A stretch of DNA of 52,020 nucleotides from Alphaproteobacteria bacterium UBA1908 (GTDB lineage: Bacteria; Pseudomonadota; Alphaproteobacteria; Caedimonadales; UBA1908), in contig DDGG01000015.1 of NCBI GenBank assembly GCA_002337525.1, positions 1,207 through 53,226 of the forward strand, in the 5' to 3' direction. Shown here piece after piece: positions 15,604 through 23,915 of the stretch. The notes beneath the pieces are model-generated. The model was given only the letters and a program-made list of their open reading frames with translations. It was not told the origin of the DNA and did no database searches. The stretch's first letter is position 1. Every line of letters begins with the position of its first letter. The position numbers were made by a program, and so were the translations under genes.

Positions 15604-18276
15604 ATGAATACGATAGATTTAGCTATTATTATTTCCTACTTGCTTGTGACCCTTTTGGTAGGTCTTTACCAGGGTCGTAAGATCAGGACAATGAAAGATT
15701 ACGCAATTGCGGACAGAAATTACACGACCCCCGTTATGGTGGCAACAATCTTTGCGACCTGGATAGGGGGAGGGTCAACAATTGGCCTAGTTGAAAAAGT
15801 AGCGATCACAGGGTTCTCTTACCTTGTTCTTTTTTTAGGAGAACCAATCAACAAACTTATTATGGCCAGAATTTTTGCGCCTAAAATGGAAAGGTTTGAA
15901 GGGCTTATTTCTGTTGGCGATATTATGGAGCAATGCTACGGGAAAGCGTGTAAAATTGTCACAGGTTTTGCGGGAAGTTTTCTTTCTGTTGGATTATTAG
16001 GGGCCCAAATTAGTGCGCTTGGTTTTCTATTCCATTACTTTTTTGATTTAAGCCATTTTTGGGGTGTTATTGTTGGTTTTGGTATCGTTGTCAGTTATTC
16101 AACAGTTGGAGGTATTCGCGCAGTAACTTTAACCGATGTGATCCAGTTTGGAATTTTGCTTGTTGCTATTCCCATGATTTGTAATGTTGGTCTTAATATG
16201 ATAGGGGGATACGAAGAGTTGTTCAAACATGTTCCCGATCACCTTCTTCAAATTGTTCCTGATGATAAAGCGACATTAAGAAGCAATATCTTTCTGTTTT
16301 CTGTCATTTCTTTGCCATGGATGATGCCTTCGGCAATACAAAGATTATTAATGAGCCGTAACGCAAACCAGATTAAAAAATCTTTCACAATTGCTGCAAT
16401 ACTTGATATTCCGCTTCATTTGACAATCGGTATTATCGCCATGATTACAGTCGTTTTGATTCCGGAGACAGATGCTTCGCTTGCAATGCCTGCCTTGATT
16501 AATCAAATCTTGCCAACAGGTCTTAAGGGTATTGCAATGATAGGAATGGTTGCGGTCATTATGTCAACGTGTGATTCGTATCTTAACGCGGCAAGTGTTT
16601 CTTTAGTACATGATACGATAAAGCCCCTTGCCCCTCATTTGTCTCATCGATCAGAATTGGCTTTGGCTAAAATCATAACATTTATATTAGGTATTTTTTC
16701 TATTATTATTGCCGTTAAGTATAGAACGGTCATGGATATTGTTTTTGCTTCGTTGAATGTGTGGGGCCCTGTTATTCTTGTGCCTTTATATGCAGGGATA
16801 TTGGGCTGTTGTGCGCCTGCTGCATCATTTTTTTTGGGGGCTGGTGCGGGACTTAGTACAGTTCTTGTTTGGAAAATCTTTGATCTTGATAAGCAGCTGG
16901 GTATAGAAGGTTCTATTCCCAGTATGGCAATGAATAGTTTTTTCTTCTTTATCAGTCATTGGTTTTATAAAAAGAAAGCCCCTTTTAAATCAGGATATCA
17001 AAAATTTGGCTGTAAAAAAAAGGAAACGGGTTTTTTTTTCCTTAAAAAAGCCTATAAAGACTTTAAACAGTGGTCTTTTGCTCCTTTTTCAAAGCTCATC
17101 AATCGGCTGGATAATGACAATCCTCCTTACATGCTTTTTGGTATATTCAGCTTGATGAATTATATTTTTCCTTATTTTATGTGGAGCTATCGCGGTAGTT
17201 TTGCCATTAGTACAGGGCTTCGCTTTATAGGAGGGGTGCTATCATTCTTTTTGTTGCTAAAGGATTACTGGCCAGAAAAAGTGAAGCCATACCTAAGTCA
17301 TTATTGGTTTTTAACTCTTTTATACTGTTTGCCCTTTCTAACAACCTATACTCTTTTAGAGAATCAGGGTGCCTATGACTGGATTGTGACGGCAAGTCTT
17401 GTATTGTTGCTTCTTTCTGTTCTTGTTGACTGGGTTAATTTTGCGGTCATTTTAGTTTTAGGAATTACTCTCGGGACCCTTTTCTTTATTTCTCTCAATG
17501 GTGTTATCGCGCTCGATTTTGACAGAGAAACACTTTTGTGGATTTTTTATATGTATTCTCTTAGTACAATCATTGGGTTTGTTTTCTCTCGTCGAAGGGA
17601 ACAGTTATCTGAAGAGCGTCTAAGGACAATGAAATTTATGGGGGGAACGATTGCTCATGAGTTACGTACTCCTCTTGCATCAATTGATATGAACTGTCGT
17701 TTGATCCAAAAAGACCCCACTAAAATTGATGATTGCCTTGAATCAATTCAAAGAATATCCAAGAATACACAGTCGGTTATCGATAACCTTTTGACAAAAA
17801 TTAGTCCCCGAAAAAAATTGATCATTGAAACTTTGGAATTAAATCCCCTGATAGAGAAGACGTTGTCACTTTATGAGTCCAAAGAATCAGAAAATATTAT
17901 AGTACATAAAGATTTGTGTGTTGAACCTCTTTATATTAATGTTGATGAACATTTGTTTGTGCATGTTATTCTAAACTTGTTCAAAAATGCGTGCGAAAGT
18001 GTTAAACGAGCCGGAAAAGGAACAGTTAGAATTCGAACATATATTGAGAAAGACTCTATTTATCTAAGTGTAACAGATACAGGTGAAGGGTTATCTTCAT
18101 CTCAACAAAGCTTATTGTTTCAAGAGTTTTTTTCAACTAAAAAGGGAGGGGCAGGTTTAGGTCTTTTCTTTGTAAAAAATGTTTTGACAAGACTTGATAT
18201 GAGGATTGAGGTATCTTCACAAAAAGGTGAGTTTACAACCATAACAATTAATTGTGGAAAAATGAAAAATGTTTAA
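15604..18276 (+). CDS. SSS symporter-CqsS-like sensor-histidine kinase fusion
   Basis: An 890-residue chain. Residues 1 to about 460 are an SSS transporter, paralogous to the preceding gene. Residues about 500-655 are a second membrane block whose spacing and residues (LRFIGGVL..., WPEKVKPYLSHYW, LTLLYCLPFL, then LLEN) resemble the six-helix input domain of CqsS-type kinases. Residues about 670-740 are a HisKA domain with the phospho-acceptor His685 in GGTIAHELRTPL. Residues about 770-888 are a HATPase with the N-box at LNLFKNACE (Asn795), DTGEGL and GGAGLGL. It has no receiver domain of its own. It probably reports on a transported or diffusible ligand to the receiver protein encoded next, whose start overlaps the end by 8 bases. 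CbrA-type proteins also join SSS to a kinase, but the CqsS-like block is an extra. The ligand is unknown. Confidence 0.85.
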   Translation: MNTIDLAIIISYLLVTLLVGLYQGRKIRTMKDYAIADRNYTTPVMVATIFATWIGGGSTIGLVEKVAITGFSYLVLFLGEPINKLIMARIFAPKMERFEGLISVGDIMEQCYGKACKIVTGFAGSFLSVGLLGAQISALGFLFHYFFDLSHFWGVIVGFGIVVSYSTVGGIRAVTLTDVIQFGILLVAIPMICNVGLNMIGGYEELFKHVPDHLLQIVPDDKATLRSNIFLFSVISLPWMMPSAIQRLLMSRNANQIKKSFTIAAILDIPLHLTIGIIAMITVVLIPETDASLAMPALINQILPTGLKGIAMIGMVAVIMSTCDSYLNAASVSLVHDTIKPLAPHLSHRSELALAKIITFILGIFSIIIAVKYRTVMDIVFASLNVWGPVILVPLYAGILGCCAPAASFFLGAGAGLSTVLVWKIFDLDKQLGIEGSIPSMAMNSFFFFISHWFYKKKAPFKSGYQKFGCKKKETGFFFLKKAYKDFKQWSFAPFSKLINRLDNDNPPYMLFGIFSLMNYIFPYFMWSYRGSFAISTGLRFIGGVLSFFLLLKDYWPEKVKPYLSHYWFLTLLYCLPFLTTYTLLENQGAYDWIVTASLVLLLLSVLVDWVNFAVILVLGITLGTLFFISLNGVIALDFDRETLLWIFYMYSLSTIIGFVFSRRREQLSEERLRTMKFMGGTIAHELRTPLASIDMNCRLIQKDPTKIDDCLESIQRISKNTQSVIDNLLTKISPRKKLIIETLELNPLIEKTLSLYESKESENIIVHKDLCVEPLYINVDEHLFVHVILNLFKNACESVKRAGKGTVRIRTYIEKDSIYLSVTDTGEGLSSSQQSLLFQEFFSTKKGGAGLGLFFVKNVLTRLDMRIEVSSQKGEFTTITINCGKMKNV

Positions 18277-19165
18277 AGTACCCCTTTTGAAATTTCCTCT
18301 AACGGCTCTTTTAATTGAGGACGATCGTGACTTTGCAGATGTGGTTTATAACCTTCTTAAAACAGGAAATGGTTTCAATTTTGAAACTGCCCAGCCTGAA
18401 AGTGAAAAAATAAAAAAACTTGGGGGCATTGACCTGGCAACAGAATCTCTTTTTGTTGGTGATGAGATAGAGGCAGGTGTCTTTACGTCTGAAATCCATT
18501 TGGACCAGTTGCAGAAAATTAAAAATAAAATTAATGAACTTTATCCTATTCTTATTTGTGACTATTATCTGGGAAGCACAGATGGTTTGACTCTTTTTGA
18601 AGCGATCGAAGATAGTGTTTTGCAAAAAATTCTCATTACAGGAGCTGCAGAAGAAATGCTGGCTTTCCAGGCTTTTAATGAGGGCAAGATCCATGGGTTT
18701 CTTAAAAAACAAATCCCTAATTTTGATGAACATCTGAAAGTAGAAATTATAAGAAACATCGAGAGATTTTTCCTTAATCTTTCTGAAAAAATTGCGGGCA
18801 GTTCTTTACGGGGGATGCAATCCCTTTTGGAAACAGAGGACTTCAAAGTTTTTTTCAATCAATTCGTTGATGATAATAATATCGAAGAGTTTTATTCTTT
18901 GGATGGTATGGGTAACTTCCTATTAGTATCAGGGGATGAGAAGAAAATTTTTCATATTTCTAGTCAGGAAGAGCTTCAGGATGTTGCTGAAAGCTGTGAT
19001 GATTCTCTTAAGAAACTTCTTCAGGACTGTACGCATCAGATTATACGATACGAAAGAGGGGTTTTTTCAAGGCCTCTTGAGGGTGCTGAAAACTACCTTG
19101 TTAAAACAAATAAGATTGTTATAAAAGGTGGGCCTTATTTTTATAGTGTTGTGCCTTTTCAATAA
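18269..19165 (+). CDS. Atypical response regulator with long receiver insertion
   Basis: A 298-residue protein. The N-terminus has the receiver acidic pocket LLIEDD (residues 14-19). The likely phospho-acceptor is Asp98 in LICDYYLG, the switch Thr is in LITGAA (about residue 123), and the conserved Lys is in GFLKK (about 145). In ordinary receivers the pocket and the Asp are about 40 residues apart; here there are about 80, so roughly 40 residues are inserted after the first helix. The rest (about 150-298) has no DNA-binding motif that I recognise and no known output domain. It starts inside the kinase gene and is its obvious partner. Output through protein binding, or through the XRE regulator, is inference. 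Confidence 0.72.
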   Translation: MFKVPLLKFPLTALLIEDDRDFADVVYNLLKTGNGFNFETAQPESEKIKKLGGIDLATESLFVGDEIEAGVFTSEIHLDQLQKIKNKINELYPILICDYYLGSTDGLTLFEAIEDSVLQKILITGAAEEMLAFQAFNEGKIHGFLKKQIPNFDEHLKVEIIRNIERFFLNLSEKIAGSSLRGMQSLLETEDFKVFFNQFVDDNNIEEFYSLDGMGNFLLVSGDEKKIFHISSQEELQDVAESCDDSLKKLLQDCTHQIIRYERGVFSRPLEGAENYLVKTNKIVIKGGPYFYSVVPFQ

Positions 19166-19297
19166 AGAAGGAGAAGGTATTCTCTTTTCTAAAATTTTTG
19201 CAATGTACTCTTAGTATAGCATACTGAAATTTAGAAAAATCATGATAGATCTTTTTTGTAAATGGGAATATTACTCAGATCGTGTTTTCTAACACCG

Positions 19298-19313
19298 AAG
19301 AAGGAGCCTTCTT
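19298..19313. repeat. Short near-perfect palindrome in spacer
   Basis: AAGAAGG and CCTTCTT face each other with only two bases between, in the 259-base spacer between the convergent receiver gene and trcR. It may be part of a terminator region, but no T-run follows it. The rest of the spacer holds nothing I recognise. Confidence 0.35.
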
Positions 19314-19424
19314 AGGTACCACCGGTTGACTGTTGTATAAGTCTGACCTCAACTTCTTGTGTTATTTAGATGTTTTTAAGACCTTCTTTGCCCAAAAAAG
19401 AGATTTAAAGAGCTTTGAATCCTT

Positions 19425-19952
19425 TTATGATTTAGAGGGTCTTTGGATTGATTTCAACTCTTCATCCAGTGTCTCTTGAGGACAAAGGCCTAGTACAACA
19501 GGGTTACGCTCCTTTATCTCTTCAATATTTTTATGGGTTCCAGCGCGAATAGATTCAATAGTTGCCTTTGTTGTGCGCACAATCCGTATAATTTGTGCAT
19601 CGGATAGATCCGGATGATATTTAAGAAGCCACGCAATGGCATCAGGCCTTTCTTTGCGACGCGACAGGGGCGTATAACGACTTTTCTTTTTAGCACGTGA
19701 ACTTTGAGCATGAGGCGCCAGAAGAGTCAATTTGACATCAGGATCTTCCTGGGCTGCCTTCAAATTTTCCTCAGAAAGCTGCTCTGCAGCAACAGGGTCA
19801 AAAGGTTGTAGACCAAATCCAGTTTCCTCATCGGCCAAGGCTTGTACTTCAAGAGGGTGCAACTGGCAGAATTCACCAATTTGCTGGAATGTGAGTGTTG
19901 TGTTATCAAGTAACCATAACGCTGTTGCTTTAGGCATTAAGGGTGCAGACAT
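19425..19952 (-). CDS. trcR: DUF1013/TrcR-family transcriptional regulator
   Basis: A 175-residue protein that matches the alphaproteobacterial DUF1013 family, named TrcR for its role as a cell-cycle transcription regulator in that class. It opens with PLMPKATALWLLDNTTLTFQQIGEFCQLHPLEV, a helix-turn-helix-like module. The conserved central block has PDAIAWLLKYHPDLSDAQI, IRIVRTTKATIESIR and the nearby RTHKN-like turn (here GTHKNIEEI). The tail has DPVVLGLC-like sequence (here NPVVLGLCPQETL). It probably binds RNA polymerase or DNA at many promoters. It lies downstream of lptC but with a spacer of about 195 bases, so it probably has its own promoter. Confidence 0.85.
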   Translation of the reverse strand: MSAPLMPKATALWLLDNTTLTFQQIGEFCQLHPLEVQALADEETGFGLQPFDPVAAEQLSEENLKAAQEDPDVKLTLLAPHAQSSRAKKKSRYTPLSRRKERPDAIAWLLKYHPDLSDAQIIRIVRTTKATIESIRAGTHKNIEEIKERNPVVLGLCPQETLDEELKSIQRPSKS

Positions 19953-20147
19953 TGCCTCTCCTTGTGAAAAATTTAAATCTCTATTCTCTATGTATATAGG
20001 AGTCTGAGCAAAATGGAAAGTCTCATTGAACCTCCAGGGTAGACCCTTTTATCGCAGTTATTTTATAAGTTGATTTTCTTCAGACGTTGATGTGTGGGAG
20101 AAGTGGAGTATGCCTTCAAAGAGAGATAGAGCGTCTACGGTAAATAA

Positions 20148-20783
20148 CTAGGGTTTCTTCTTGTTTTGTGTGATGACAAGCCTGCTAGGACCCAAAAGAT
20201 GCATAGTATCTTCTTCTATAATGAAGCCTTTTTGTGAGGCAATTGTACCGGCAGGCCCCTTACCAGAAAGAGGATTTTTGCCTTCGGCATAATGATCTTT
20301 GAAATTGATATGCGCAGCTTCTGTTTTAAGATGATATCCGTTTGATGTTTTCAGGTGAACATCCTTGTTGTAGTCAAGACTTTGATGATCTTTGTCATAG
20401 TGCCCTGTTTTAGAGGAAATTTGTACAACTGTTCCATCCTTAAGGATAATCTGTCCTTCAGGTGTTTCAAGATCAGCCTTACTCTCTTCTTTTTGATGCG
20501 CTGTTTCAGCTGTTAGGCGGTAAGGTTGGCCCTGATCATCAAAAGCATTCAACTTTGGTTTGATGATTCTATTTTGAACAGCTGTTTCCTGAACAAACTC
20601 TTTTTCCTCGCTTGTAGGCGTATAAAGGGTTTCTTCTAAATAAGGCCAAAGGAAGAGTCCCAGAAAAACACAGACTGCAATTGTGGGCGTCAGGTACCGT
20701 AAAAAACGAATTCGTGATGAATAACGTTTCGAGGCTTTTTGAGCATACTGAAGATCAAGATGACGCTTTTTCTGAGGAGACAT
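20148..20783 (-). CDS. lptC: LPS export protein LptC
   Basis: A 211-residue bitopic protein. A basic N-terminal tail is followed by one membrane span at about residues 30-48, and then a periplasmic beta-jellyroll domain with the LptC pattern (INRIIKPKLNAFD-like start, GQPYRLTAETAHQ, GTVVQISSKTGHYD). LptC links the inner-membrane LptBFG extractor to the LptA bridge. It begins directly after the kdsD stop, as in many proteobacteria. The usual next genes lptA and lptB are missing here; trcR follows instead. Assigned on fold pattern, length and its place after kdsD. Confidence 0.82.
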   Translation of the reverse strand: MSPQKKRHLDLQYAQKASKRYSSRIRFLRYLTPTIAVCVFLGLFLWPYLEETLYTPTSEEKEFVQETAVQNRIIKPKLNAFDDQGQPYRLTAETAHQKEESKADLETPEGQIILKDGTVVQISSKTGHYDKDHQSLDYNKDVHLKTSNGYHLKTEAAHINFKDHYAEGKNPLSGKGPAGTIASQKGFIIEEDTMHLLGPSRLVITQNKKKP

Positions 20784-21785
20784 TTAGCTGACCCCTGCTC
20801 GTAAACAGTCATGCAAATGAAGGATACCAACCGGAAAATGTTTCCCATTTTTTTCTTCAGTAACAAAAACATTTGTGATGCCGTTTTCTGTCATAAAGGC
20901 AAGAGCTTCTTCCGCTAACATCGAAGCTGAAATTGATTTTGGGTGGTATGTCATGATGTCCTGACTCTTTTGACTTAAAAACGTTTCAGACATGTGGCGT
21001 CTAAGATCTCCATCAGTAATCAGGCCAATCAAGGCGCCTGATTCGTCTACAAAACCTGTGCAACCGAGAGCCTTTTCTGACATGATGACAATAACTTCCT
21101 GCATTGAACTTGAGTAAGGTAATAATGGCATTTTATCCCCAACATGCATAATCTTTTCAACACGCAACAGCTTTTGTCCGAGCTTACCTCCAGGATGTAA
21201 TTTGCCAAAATCTTCTGCCGAAAAGTCTCGTCGTTTTAAAAGGCAAACTGCCAGAGCATCTCCAAGGGCCAGAGCCATTGTGGTGGATGTTGTTGGGGCG
21301 AGACCAAGAGGGCATGCTTCATCTACTTCAGGCAAAACAAGGCAAACTGATGCCATTTCGGCTAAGGTACTTTCTTTTTTCTTTGTGATAGCAATGACGG
21401 GAATATGATAACGTCGTGCATAAGCAATAATGTCCGAGAGTTCGGAAGTTTCACCGGAATTGGAAAGGATGAGCAAAGTATCCTTGCCTGTTATCATTCC
21501 AAGATCTCCGTGGCTTGCTTCTGCAGGGTGCACAAACGAAGAAGGAGTTCCTGTTGAAGCGAATGTTGCTGAAATCTTATAGCCAATGTGACCGCTTTTT
21601 CCCATACCAGAGACAATCACGCGACCCTCAGTTCTTTCTAGAAGATCAAGGGACTCCAAAAAGGACGCTCCTAATATTTTTGTTATTTCCTGGATGGCCC
21701 GAGATTCAAGATTCAGAACTCGTAGAGCTTCATGAAGATCAGGGTGAGACTCTTCTTTTGGGTGAACAAAGGGAAGTGTGACCAT
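20784..21785 (-). CDS. kdsD: D-arabinose-5-phosphate isomerase
   Basis: A 333-residue protein with a sugar isomerase (SIS) domain and two CBS domains. The SIS part (about residues 30-190) has VSGMGKSGHIGYKISATFASTGTPSSF, HPAEASHGDLGM and ILSNSGET. The conserved linker has FGKLHPGGKLGQKLL. The CBS pair covers about 205-330 with LITDGDLRRH. It converts ribulose-5-phosphate to arabinose-5-phosphate, the first step to Kdo in LPS. A good promoter lies upstream at 21857-21885. The lptC gene follows with no gap. Confidence 0.93.
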   Translation of the reverse strand: MVTLPFVHPKEESHPDLHEALRVLNLESRAIQEITKILGASFLESLDLLERTEGRVIVSGMGKSGHIGYKISATFASTGTPSSFVHPAEASHGDLGMITGKDTLLILSNSGETSELSDIIAYARRYHIPVIAITKKKESTLAEMASVCLVLPEVDEACPLGLAPTTSTTMALALGDALAVCLLKRRDFSAEDFGKLHPGGKLGQKLLRVEKIMHVGDKMPLLPYSSSMQEVIVIMSEKALGCTGFVDESGALIGLITDGDLRRHMSETFLSQKSQDIMTYHPKSISASMLAEEALAFMTENGITNVFVTEEKNGKHFPVGILHLHDCLRAGVS

Positions 21786-21856
21786 AACCAGTTCCTTTTA
21801 ACTTTGAGAGGGCGATCCAGTTATCATATATTTTCCTGCCCCAAAAATCTTCTCCT

Positions 21857-21885
21857 TATCTAATCATCTCTTTTAATTTTGTCAA
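21857..21885 (-). promoter_or_regulatory. Sigma-70-type promoter for kdsD-lptC
   Basis: Read on the minus strand, a perfect -35 TTGACA (21880-21885) and a -10 TAGATA (21857-21862) are separated by 17 bases. The start codon of kdsD lies about 70 bases downstream. This is one of the two clearest promoters in the window. Confidence 0.7.
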
Positions 21886-21931
21886 TGTTTTGAGAGAAGA
21901 AGAGGAAGTCCAAAACATTTTATCCAGTTTT

Positions 21932-23092
21932 TTAAAGAGGTTTCTGAATATATCCGAGGATTGTCTTTGCGGCGAGATAACTTGGGTCTCCCAATTCGTT
22001 TTTTAATAAAAGGGGGATTTCGTCGAGACGTTGTCGGATCTGATTTTCAAGTGGATTTTGAAGGAGGGGCAAAAGAGCGTTATAAAGATTTTCTGGTGTA
22101 CACTGATTTTGAAGATATTCAGGGACAGCTTTTTCCTTTAGCAAGATATTAACAAGGCAGGCATAGGGGGCCTTGACAAGTTTTTTAATTATAAAATATG
22201 TGAGGGGATTTAATCGGTATCCTATAACCATAGGTGTTTTTGTTAGGGCAAGCTCCAGGGATACCGTACCAGAAGCTGCCAGAGCGGCATTGCTGGCTGC
22301 CATGGCAAGATATTTTTCCTGCTTATCGTTCGTAAAAAGAAGAGGGATGCGACCCTGGAAAACAGTTTCAATGTCTTTTTTAAAAGCAGGAAGAGTTGGG
22401 CAAACCAGTGTAAGGTCAGGGAGATTTTTCTGGAGAAGAAAAACGCTGTTTGCAAAATAGGGTAAAAGATGAGTGACTTCTCCTTGACGACTTCCGGGTA
22501 AAAGACATAAAAGAGGGGCCTCTTGCGGGACCCCTTTTAAACGGCGAAAAGTGTTAGGACTGATTTGTGGCAATTTTTCTTCAATAAGAGGATGCCCAAT
22601 AAAAGTGCATGGTAGATTCTCTTTTTCAAAGTAAGGGGGTTCGAACTTAAAAAGAGCAAAAAGATGGTCATACAGTTTGGATATTTTTCTTGCTCTTCCA
22701 GGTTTCCAGGCCCATACAGAGGGGGCCGTATAGTGGAAGAGGGGGATATGTAAATCTTTTTTTAAAAGCCGGGCAAGACGAAAATTAAATCCGGGAGAAT
22801 CAATTGTTAAAACAAGATCGGGTTCTTTTTTAAGAATATCTTTTTCTGTTTGATGCAAGCGTTTTGAAAGCTTTGCAAGGTGGGGCAGAATTTCTAATAA
22901 CCCCATAACAGAAAGGTCTTGTGCAGGAAAAAGAGTTCGTAATCCCTCTTGACACATTAGGGTGCCGCCAACACCTTCAAAGCGGATATCAGGGCATAGC
23001 TTTTTCAGCGCTTTCATCAGACGACTTCCCAGTAGATCTCCGGAGGCTTCGCCTGTTACAATATAAATAAGGGGAGAATTAGTCTTTATCAT
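21932..23092 (-). CDS. lpxB: Lipid-A-disaccharide synthase
   Basis: A 386-residue GT19 glycosyltransferase. The start has VTGEASGDLLGSRLM, then GVGGTLMCQEGL and LTIDSPGFNFRLA. Further family motifs are YTAPSVWAWKPGRA, FIGHPLIE, LLPGSRQGE, and ALAASGTVSLELA near residues 290-300. It joins UDP-2,3-diacylglucosamine and lipid X to form the lipid A disaccharide at the inner face of the membrane. The start overlaps the end of lpxI by 14 bases; it is the last gene of the lipid A operon. Confidence 0.95.
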   Translation of the reverse strand: MIKTNSPLIYIVTGEASGDLLGSRLMKALKKLCPDIRFEGVGGTLMCQEGLRTLFPAQDLSVMGLLEILPHLAKLSKRLHQTEKDILKKEPDLVLTIDSPGFNFRLARLLKKDLHIPLFHYTAPSVWAWKPGRARKISKLYDHLFALFKFEPPYFEKENLPCTFIGHPLIEEKLPQISPNTFRRLKGVPQEAPLLCLLPGSRQGEVTHLLPYFANSVFLLQKNLPDLTLVCPTLPAFKKDIETVFQGRIPLLFTNDKQEKYLAMAASNAALAASGTVSLELALTKTPMVIGYRLNPLTYFIIKKLVKAPYACLVNILLKEKAVPEYLQNQCTPENLYNALLPLLQNPLENQIRQRLDEIPLLLKNELGDPSYLAAKTILGYIQKPL

Positions 23093-23915
23093 CGGGAGGA
23101 GAACCTATAAGAAATATATTTTTTTGATTCGCCAGTTTGATGAGTTTTTCTTGCTCCAAAAGAATGACCCCCTGACTTTCAAAAGAAACTCCTGCGAAAC
23201 CTGCTTTTGAAAGGAGTTCTATTGTTCTGGGGCCGATAGCAGGTCGATCAGCTCTAAGATCTTGATTCACCTTGCATGTTTTTACTAGAACAGGGTGAGC
23301 CCCTTCCCAGCTCCGATAAGTTCCTGTACGGCGTATCAGTTCATCTGTTCCCTCAAAAGCTTCAATGCCAAGAACGATACCTTCCTGGACAACAATTGCT
23401 TGCCCTACATCTTCACAGGAAAGTGATTTTAAAACGGATTGACCTCTTTTGATATCTCTGAGGGCTTGCTCATCAGGATGAGCGTCACCCAGGATTCCTT
23501 CAGGGGCCAGAAGAGTGTTGCCTATAATCGATTCGGCGCTGACAACCTTGAAACCTTCTTTCTCCAGTTTGTCTATAAGAAAGCGTAGAAGGGCATCATC
23601 CCCCAGGGCTTTACGAGCAATTTGGGCAAGCCACAGAGCCCCTGTTGAATCAGGTCTGATTTCTGACCAGGAAGGGCGATGAATACGTCCTGCCATAACA
23701 ATTTGTTCGACACCTGCTTCTTTTAATAGTTTCAGACTTTTTCCGATTTTTCCTAAAGTGGACCAGGCATGGGGGTGACGTTCAATGAAATCTCTTTCAC
23801 TTTGACCTTCAAAACCTAGAAGGAAATAGGATTGATCCCGTTTTTCGCAACTGTGAACAACGTCTTTAACGAGTTGACCAGATCCGGAAAGAATACCAAG
23901 GCGAGGGTGCGTCAT
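23079..23915 (-). CDS. lpxI: UDP-2,3-diacylglucosamine diphosphatase LpxI
   Basis: A 278-residue protein of the LpxI (DUF1009) family, which replaces LpxH in alphaproteobacteria. The N-terminus has GILSGSGQLVKDVV. The middle has AGVEQIVMAGRIHRPSW, LLRFLIDKLEKEGFKVV and the C-terminal catalytic domain has QAIVVQEGIVLGIEAFEGTD and DLRADRPAIGPRTIE. It hydrolyses UDP-2,3-diacylglucosamine to lipid X and UMP, feeding LpxB. The ATG overlaps the lpxA stop by four bases, and lpxB starts within its end. Its position between lpxA and lpxB is the standard one. Confidence 0.94.
   Translation of the reverse strand: MTHPRLGILSGSGQLVKDVVHSCEKRDQSYFLLGFEGQSERDFIERHPHAWSTLGKIGKSLKLLKEAGVEQIVMAGRIHRPSWSEIRPDSTGALWLAQIARKALGDDALLRFLIDKLEKEGFKVVSAESIIGNTLLAPEGILGDAHPDEQALRDIKRGQSVLKSLSCEDVGQAIVVQEGIVLGIEAFEGTDELIRRTGTYRSWEGAHPVLVKTCKVNQDLRADRPAIGPRTIELLSKAGFAGVSFESQGVILLEQEKLIKLANQKNIFLIGSPPDDKD

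Noticed and set aside
18311..18858. Minus-strand open frames inside the receiver gene
   Set aside because: Both are antisense to a clear receiver domain and have no ribosome site or family likeness.
12414..19165. Complete CqsA/LqsA-type quorum-sensing system
   Set aside because: No PLP-dependent CqsA/LqsA-like synthase gene is present in the window; only the kinase input region resembles that pathway.
19298..19313. End of an insertion sequence
   Set aside because: The palindrome has no partner copy, no transposase and no flanking direct repeat.
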